Assembly: GCA_004796425.1 (NCBI GenBank)
Contig: QZLB01000089.1
Coordinates: 1 to 37,262 of the forward strand
Length of the DNA: 37,262 bases
Source of the DNA: Desulfobulbaceae bacterium
GTDB taxonomy: Bacteria > Desulfobacterota > Desulfobulbia > Desulfobulbales > Desulfocapsaceae
Direction of reading: 5' to 3'
Positions within the stretch are counted from its first letter, which is position 1; each line of letters starts with the position of its first letter. This document shows, piece by piece, positions 33,054-37,262 of this stretch. Made by a program: the position numbers and the translations under genes. The notes beneath the pieces were generated by a model, which was not told where the DNA came from, made no database searches, and worked only from the letters and a program-made list of their open reading frames with translations.

Positions 33054-34067
33054 ATGAAATCCATACTGAGTGAGAAAATCCGCAACTTTCTAATAATGGC
33101 AAGAATTGAACTTGCCGGATTTTCCTTCGTTGCTGTTCTTGGTGCGATGACCATAACAGGCCGGTCAATCGCACTGTTTGATGTAATTGCCCTGTTTATC
33201 TTTAACTGTCTCCTGGTAATTTTCGGTTTTGTACACAACGATTATGAAGATTATGAAATTGACAAAAGACTTCCCGAGCTGCAACACAGACCCCTGGTCA
33301 ATGGTTCGATATCTTTACAAAGCGCATTTACAAGCTCGATTCTACTTCTGCTCATCGCCATTGGTGGTGCTTTTCTACTCTACAGTCCGAAGGCAGCACT
33401 CCTGCTCAGCGGTGCCCTTTTTCTAGCCGGGGCCTATAACAAATATTCCAAAAGTCTGCTGGGTGCTGATCTTTTTTATGGCATTTCAGCCGGTGCACTT
33501 TTCTTGTTTGGTGCAGCTGCGGTGCAGGAATCGAGCGACTCATTCACGTTATTCACTCTGGCAATGGCTCTTGTCATGGTTCTGGAGCATCTTTTCTTTA
33601 ACATTGCTTCCGGACAGCTCAAGGATGTCCACTTTGACCGTACCGCCGGGGTAAAAACGCTGGCGGTTGCCTTGAGTCATGTAGAGGATGACATAACCGT
33701 CATCCATACTTCGTTCAAAGTGATTTGTCTGAGTATAAAAATAATTACCTATGGAACGATCTTTTCCCTGTTTTTCTTTTCAATCCTGCCCATGATCACC
33801 TGGCAGTTCGTGCTTCTGCTCTTTTTTTCCGCAGGTTCTTTTGGTCTCACCCTCAAATTGCTCAAAACACCAGTGGAGGAGCGGGAAAAGATCCTGGAAT
33901 ACTCACGCAAGCAGGAGATGTTTTCAAAATCCCTGATCCCGATGGTTTTACTCCCTGAAATTGGCATAACCTGGCTGTTGCTTTTCACTGTTGGCCCTAT
34001 CATCTGGTTTTCATTTTTCAATTATCTGCTCAACCGTGAATTTCTTGGCAATCCCAAAACCTTCTAA
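33054..34067 (+). CDS. UbiA-family prenyltransferase
   Basis: The 337-residue integral membrane protein has about eight or nine helices and both aspartate-rich motifs of the UbiA superfamily: NDYEDYEIDK (Asn62, Asp63, Asp66, Asp70; the NDxxDxxxD type) and GQLKDVHFDRTAGVKT near residue 190. These bind the prenyl diphosphate through magnesium. The NDYxDxEID form resembles archaeal-lipid (DGGGP synthase) and related UbiA members more than UbiA itself, but the acceptor cannot be told. It is divergent from the mfnB operon and is the first of three plus-strand genes, 11 bases before a methyltransferase. I infer that it could prenylate a furan or glycerol-type acceptor. Confidence 0.88.
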   Translation: MKSILSEKIRNFLIMARIELAGFSFVAVLGAMTITGRSIALFDVIALFIFNCLLVIFGFVHNDYEDYEIDKRLPELQHRPLVNGSISLQSAFTSSILLLLIAIGGAFLLYSPKAALLLSGALFLAGAYNKYSKSLLGADLFYGISAGALFLFGAAAVQESSDSFTLFTLAMALVMVLEHLFFNIASGQLKDVHFDRTAGVKTLAVALSHVEDDITVIHTSFKVICLSIKIITYGTIFSLFFFSILPMITWQFVLLLFFSAGSFGLTLKLLKTPVEEREKILEYSRKQEMFSKSLIPMVLLPEIGITWLLLFTVGPIIWFSFFNYLLNREFLGNPKTF

Positions 34068-34078
34068 GCAAATAGAAA

Positions 34079-34807
34079 ATGGATAAAGCAGCAACCCCAG
34101 CGGCACGGTTCGCCAAAAAAATCAAATCATACCTGGCTTTTGGCATCATACAACTGCTCCATGTCCTGCCAGGTTCTGTATTGAGAAACAGTGCCCAATT
34201 TGGTCAGTCGATGGAGTTTCACTGGTGGCTCAAGCGACATTTCGGATCCCATCACGCCTCCTTTGCCACCCGGGAGAGATTATGGGAATCCATCTTGGCT
34301 GATCTTGCGCCCCAGCAGCCTTTGTGTTGTTTTGAGTTTGGCGTTGCCTATGGTTATACAACCCGTTGGTGGTTGAGCAGATGCTCCACCATCAGCCGCT
34401 GGTATGGCTTTGACACCTTCACCGGGCTCCCTGATCCGTGGCTTGAGTTTGAGCAGGGTTCCTTTGATGCAGGGGGGCGCCCACCTGATATAAACGATAA
34501 ACGGCTTGAGTGGGTCATTGGCAGACTTGAAGAAACCCTGGATGAGGATCGATTTCAGGCGATGACCAGCAGTTGTCCTGCAGAGGGCCAACTGATCTTT
34601 TTCTTTGATCTTGATCTGTATGGCCCGACCCGTCATGCCATTGATATCATCCTTCCCCATCTGCGCAACGGTGATATCCTCTACTTTGATGAAGCCGCCG
34701 ACCTAGATGAACGACGTGTACTCATAGAGACAGAAGAGCTGCACAGTGAAGGGTTCAGCCTGATTGGCTCAACCCCGCTGGCATTAGCATTACGGAGAAA
34801 CGAATGA
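34079..34807 (+). CDS. Class I SAM-dependent methyltransferase (TylF/macrocin-like)
   Basis: The 242-residue protein has a SAM-binding Rossmann pattern: motif I FEFGVAYGYTTRWW (about 82-95), then WYGFDTFTGLPDPW (about 105-118), a GSFDAGG segment and FFFDLDLYGPTRHAID (about 178-193). These are typical of TylF/macrocin O-methyltransferase-type proteins, which methylate sugar hydroxyls and need a divalent metal, often bound by acidic residues such as the DLD here. A short hydrophobic stretch near the N-terminus (YLAFGIIQLLHVLPG) may tether it to the membrane. It starts 11 bases after the UbiA gene and overlaps the next gene by four bases, so they are co-translated. Confidence 0.82.
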   Translation: MDKAATPAARFAKKIKSYLAFGIIQLLHVLPGSVLRNSAQFGQSMEFHWWLKRHFGSHHASFATRERLWESILADLAPQQPLCCFEFGVAYGYTTRWWLSRCSTISRWYGFDTFTGLPDPWLEFEQGSFDAGGRPPDINDKRLEWVIGRLEETLDEDRFQAMTSSCPAEGQLIFFFDLDLYGPTRHAIDIILPHLRNGDILYFDEAADLDERRVLIETEELHSEGFSLIGSTPLALALRRNE

Positions 34808-35895
34808 ACAAGAAGGTTGTCCAGATTATCGCTCCCTGCTGGGTTAATAAAGGTGATAGATTAATGATCGATTCCCTCTATCAGGAACTTGGCCAGGACT
34901 ATTATTTACCGATACCACTATGGAATATGGTTCCGGCTTCACAGTTCTGGAGCCCGGTTAACTTCTTCAAAATGGGGATGCAGGGAGGTAAACGTTTTTT
35001 TCAAACAATGAAAAACGGTAAACCTTCGGTATTTCTTGATGCCTCGGGATACCAGCTCGGAGACCCGTGGGAAAAAATGAGCACCGCGTTAAGTATGCGG
35101 CTCACTTTTTACCAGTACTACAAGAAAAAAGGCGTAAAGCTAATCATGCTGCCCCAGTCCATGGGTCCGTTCACCAATCCACTGGTGGCTTCAAATGCGG
35201 CGGGCATCCTGCAATTGGCAGATCTGATTTTTGTCCGCTGTGAGGAATCAAGAAAACATGCACTTTCGGTCGGTTGTCCGGAAAAAAAGATCATGCTTGC
35301 TCCGGATTACTCGAACCTGGTTTCCCCAGAACCGGCAGATCTTGAAAAATGGCACGACGTGGTCTGCTTGGTGCCCAGTATGCGAATGATGGATAAAACC
35401 CCCGGTGACTTAAAGGATAAGTACTTTGAGTCGATGATCCGCTTCACGCAACTGATCAAAGCCAAAGGACTGAAACCCTGTCTTTTAGTCCATCAACAGG
35501 AAGATCTCACCCTGGCCCGGCAAATCAACGACGCGCTCGATACACCGGTGATGCTTGTTGATCCCGAACCGCAGGAGGCAAAATCCATAATTGCCTCCTC
35601 GCGAGCAATTATCGGTTCACGATATCACTCGATTGTCAGTGCACTCTCACAGGCTACCCCGATAATCGGCACCGGCTGGACTCACAAGTATCAATCATTA
35701 TTCAATGATTACGACAGTGTCGATTATCTGCTGGCAGACTACACTTCTGCCCGGGCCATAGAAGAAAGTCTGGATAAAGTGCTTGATGAGAATACACGGC
35801 CCGCGCTGATTTCCACACTCACCGAAAGAAGTGAAGCGCTGAAAGGACGTACCCGGTTGATGTATCAGCGGTTGAGAGAGGAGATTGAATCGTAA
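34804..35895 (+). CDS. Polysaccharide pyruvyl transferase-family protein
   Basis: The 363-residue protein fits the polysaccharide pyruvyl transferase family: a start with NKGDRLMIDSLYQEL in place of the usual NxGD motif, a central IMLPQSMGPF, and the C-terminal signature IGSRYHSIVSALSQATPIIG (about 271-290), with the conserved R-x-H-S-x-x-x-A. Members transfer pyruvate from PEP to glycans as ketals or, in some cases, act as glycosyltransferase-like enzymes (CsaB, WcaK). No glycosyltransferase gene is present in the window, so the acceptor is uncertain. The four-base overlap with the methyltransferase gene (ATGA) implies coupling. An inverted repeat follows the stop codon. Confidence 0.87.
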   Translation: MNKKVVQIIAPCWVNKGDRLMIDSLYQELGQDYYLPIPLWNMVPASQFWSPVNFFKMGMQGGKRFFQTMKNGKPSVFLDASGYQLGDPWEKMSTALSMRLTFYQYYKKKGVKLIMLPQSMGPFTNPLVASNAAGILQLADLIFVRCEESRKHALSVGCPEKKIMLAPDYSNLVSPEPADLEKWHDVVCLVPSMRMMDKTPGDLKDKYFESMIRFTQLIKAKGLKPCLLVHQQEDLTLARQINDALDTPVMLVDPEPQEAKSIIASSRAIIGSRYHSIVSALSQATPIIGTGWTHKYQSLFNDYDSVDYLLADYTSARAIEESLDKVLDENTRPALISTLTERSEALKGRTRLMYQRLREEIES

Positions 35896-35896
35896 T

Positions 35897-35927
35897 CCAT
35901 AAGCGCTGCCCGTAATGAACCTTATGG
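35897..35927. repeat. Inverted repeat between convergent genes
   Basis: CCATAAG (35897-35903) and CTTATGG (35921-35927) are exact complements with a 17-base loop, just after the pyruvyl transferase stop codon and 15 bases before the end of the convergent radical SAM gene. There is no T-run, so a role in ending transcription is possible but not proven. Confidence 0.35.
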
Positions 35928-35942
35928 TGACTGGCTATACCA

Positions 35943-36959
35943 TTACCCCGTTTGTCCTTTGCTACCCGTGCGGTTTTTTCCAAACCACATACCGCGCATG
36001 CTGTAACTCACCTCCAACTCGTTGCGGCAATTATACCAACAATCCCGGCAGCGGTTCTCTTTGTGCTCCTGACGAAGACGGGCAAGCAGTGTACGGTTAT
36101 CATCTTCCAGTATATGTCCAATGTGATCTTTCTGGAATTCAGGACACTTGGAGACAAATCCCCGCGGGTCAATATTAATCATATATTTTCCAGCGATACA
36201 CCCGGGGACGCCTTCAGTAATAGCCTGATCAAACTTCTCGAGAATCACCCGATTGGTAACAAAATGCGGATATTTCTTCTGCAGCGCAATGAGCTTGTCG
36301 GAAACCGGTTCCGGGTATTGCAGCGATTGGTCGTGGGTCTTCAGCGCAGAGTAAGCCTGAACCCGAAAGGTGCAGCCAATATCTCTGGTGATCAGGGCGA
36401 GCTCCTCCAGGTCAGGGAAGTTATCATGCATCAGGGTGAACATCAAATTCACCTGTGGTCGCCCCTTTACCTGTTCACTCTGAAAAATCTCAAGGGCTTG
36501 CAACGCCCGCTGGTAGGCTCCCGGAAACCCTCGCGCTTCGTCATGTTTCGCCGCATCTGCATAATCAAGACTGATCCCGACACCCCATAAACCGGCCTGG
36601 ATAAGTTCCCGGGCCCGCTCCCGGGTAACCAGAGAGCCATTGGTGGAGATGAATGCAAAATGATGCTGATCAACCGTTGCAATAATTTCGGTAAGATCGC
36701 TTCTCATCAGCGGCTCACCACCCGTCATACTGACCATCATCGGGCCGATCCGCGCAATTTTTGCGGCAGCCTCTTGAACCTGAGAGAGGGAGAGCTGATC
36801 ATGATTGATCTCCTTTCTCCAGACCGAGCAGAATTTACAGCGAAAATTACATTTATCCGTCAATTGCCACGAACACCATACCGGTTTTCGCAGCATGAAG
36901 GATTTAAAAAATCCCGAATTTTTCCTGAATTCGCTGAGATATTCTGGGAATGATTTCAT
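35943..36959 (-). CDS. Radical SAM protein with SPASM-like C-terminus
   Basis: The 338-residue protein has the radical SAM cluster motif at Cys37, Cys41 and Cys44 (DKCNFRCKFC), then the glycine-rich MTGGEPL SAM-binding segment (about 78-84) and ISTNGSL strand. The C-terminal 100 residues contain several cysteines (PGCIAGKYMINIDPRG, KCPEF, NRCRDCWYNC) in the order seen in SPASM or twitch domains, which hold auxiliary iron-sulfur clusters. Related enzymes modify peptides or small molecules or act as anaerobic maturases; the substrate is unknown. It is convergent with the pyruvyl transferase gene and lies 28 bases downstream of a MipA/OmpV-like gene on the same strand, so it could share that transcript. 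Confidence 0.88.
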   Translation of the reverse strand: MKSFPEYLSEFRKNSGFFKSFMLRKPVWCSWQLTDKCNFRCKFCSVWRKEINHDQLSLSQVQEAAAKIARIGPMMVSMTGGEPLMRSDLTEIIATVDQHHFAFISTNGSLVTRERARELIQAGLWGVGISLDYADAAKHDEARGFPGAYQRALQALEIFQSEQVKGRPQVNLMFTLMHDNFPDLEELALITRDIGCTFRVQAYSALKTHDQSLQYPEPVSDKLIALQKKYPHFVTNRVILEKFDQAITEGVPGCIAGKYMINIDPRGFVSKCPEFQKDHIGHILEDDNRTLLARLRQEHKENRCRDCWYNCRNELEVSYSMRGMWFGKNRTGSKGQTG

Positions 36960-36987
36960 GATACCTGCAGAATCAAAAAGCTCAACG

Positions 36988-37262
36988 CTACTCCCGAATT
37001 ACCCGATCATCTGATTGAATAAAGGAATAAATCAAGGCAAGGCCCAGGGTATAATTGATAGTTTCATCAACCAGGGGACTATCTTCAAAGGCAGCGCCAT
37101 GGAGAAAATCAACATTTGAATACCCCCTGACAGAAAAACGATCTGAAACGTGATATTTCAGGTCAAGAGAGATTGAGGCTCCGGCATAGCCGCCATCGGC
37201 ATCAAATGCGGGGCGATCAGCGGTGGCGAAACGGGGTGCCACATCATAAAAGTAGCCGGCAA
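36988..37262 (-). CDS. MipA/OmpV-family outer membrane protein, C-terminal part (runs off right edge)
   Basis: The minus-strand frame is open from the window edge to the stop codon at 36988, giving about 90 C-terminal residues. The pattern YFYDVAPRFA, then YAGASISLDLKYHVSDRFS, FLHGAAFEDSPLVD and a closing hydrophobic strand LGLALIYSF fits the last beta strands of MipA/OmpV scaffolding proteins, where the segment AxFxDSPLV is well conserved. These proteins sit in the outer membrane and link it to murein enzymes. A GTG at 37242 is probably internal, because the frame continues with family-like residues up to the edge. The SPASM radical SAM gene follows after 28 bases. Confidence 0.8.
   Translation of the reverse strand, partial: AGYFYDVAPRFATADRPAFDADGGYAGASISLDLKYHVSDRFSVRGYSNVDFLHGAAFEDSPLVDETINYTLGLALIYSFIQSDDRVIRE

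Overview
The window looks like chromosomal DNA of a Gram-negative anaerobe of the sulfate-reducer type. I infer Desulfobacterota, possibly Desulfobulbales, because of the many PAS, histidine kinase and GGDEF proteins, the Cys-rich PICSHC tail on two signalling proteins, TRAP/TatT lipoproteins and radical SAM enzymes. This is a family-level inference, not a database match. I saw no rRNA, tRNA, CRISPR array, insertion sequence or phage gene. Two genes run off the edges: a DEP-domain protein on the left and a MipA/OmpV-like outer membrane protein on the right.

Left part (1-16.8 kb): a TVP38-type membrane protein; a secreted metallo-beta-lactamase-fold protein followed closely by a hybrid histidine kinase, with a lone receiver protein convergent to it; a GGDEF-EAL protein translationally coupled to a PhnD-like periplasmic binding protein; a ceramidase-like membrane hydrolase whose 3' end overlaps a convergent CPBP protease-like gene; an AraC regulator with a LysE exporter; a histidine kinase/response regulator operon; and a phnN-DUF1045 pair with no C-P lyase genes nearby.

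Middle part (17-26.6 kb): a B12-binding radical SAM enzyme of the DUF4070 type, a one-domain PAS protein, an RND efflux permease with its periplasmic adaptor, a J1-crystallin/SelJ-like ADP-ribosylglycohydrolase, and a membrane multi-PAS protein that ends in the same Cys4 tail as one of the response regulators and has no recognisable output domain.

Right part (26.7-37.3 kb) is the most unusual. A tight five-gene minus-strand operon with a near-consensus sigma70 promoter encodes, in order, an MfnB-type furan-phosphate synthase, an HpnL/UPF0104-like membrane protein, a TatT-like lipoprotein, a DctP-like binding protein and an MMPL/HpnN-like RND transporter. The divergent strand carries a UbiA prenyltransferase, a SAM methyltransferase and a polysaccharide pyruvyl transferase-like enzyme, followed by a convergent SPASM-type radical SAM gene. 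My working idea is a system that makes a furan-derived, perhaps prenylated, compound and moves it through the envelope with an RND pump served by TRAP-like periplasmic parts. The gene order, spacing and family assignments are visible in the sequence; the product and direction of transport are inference.
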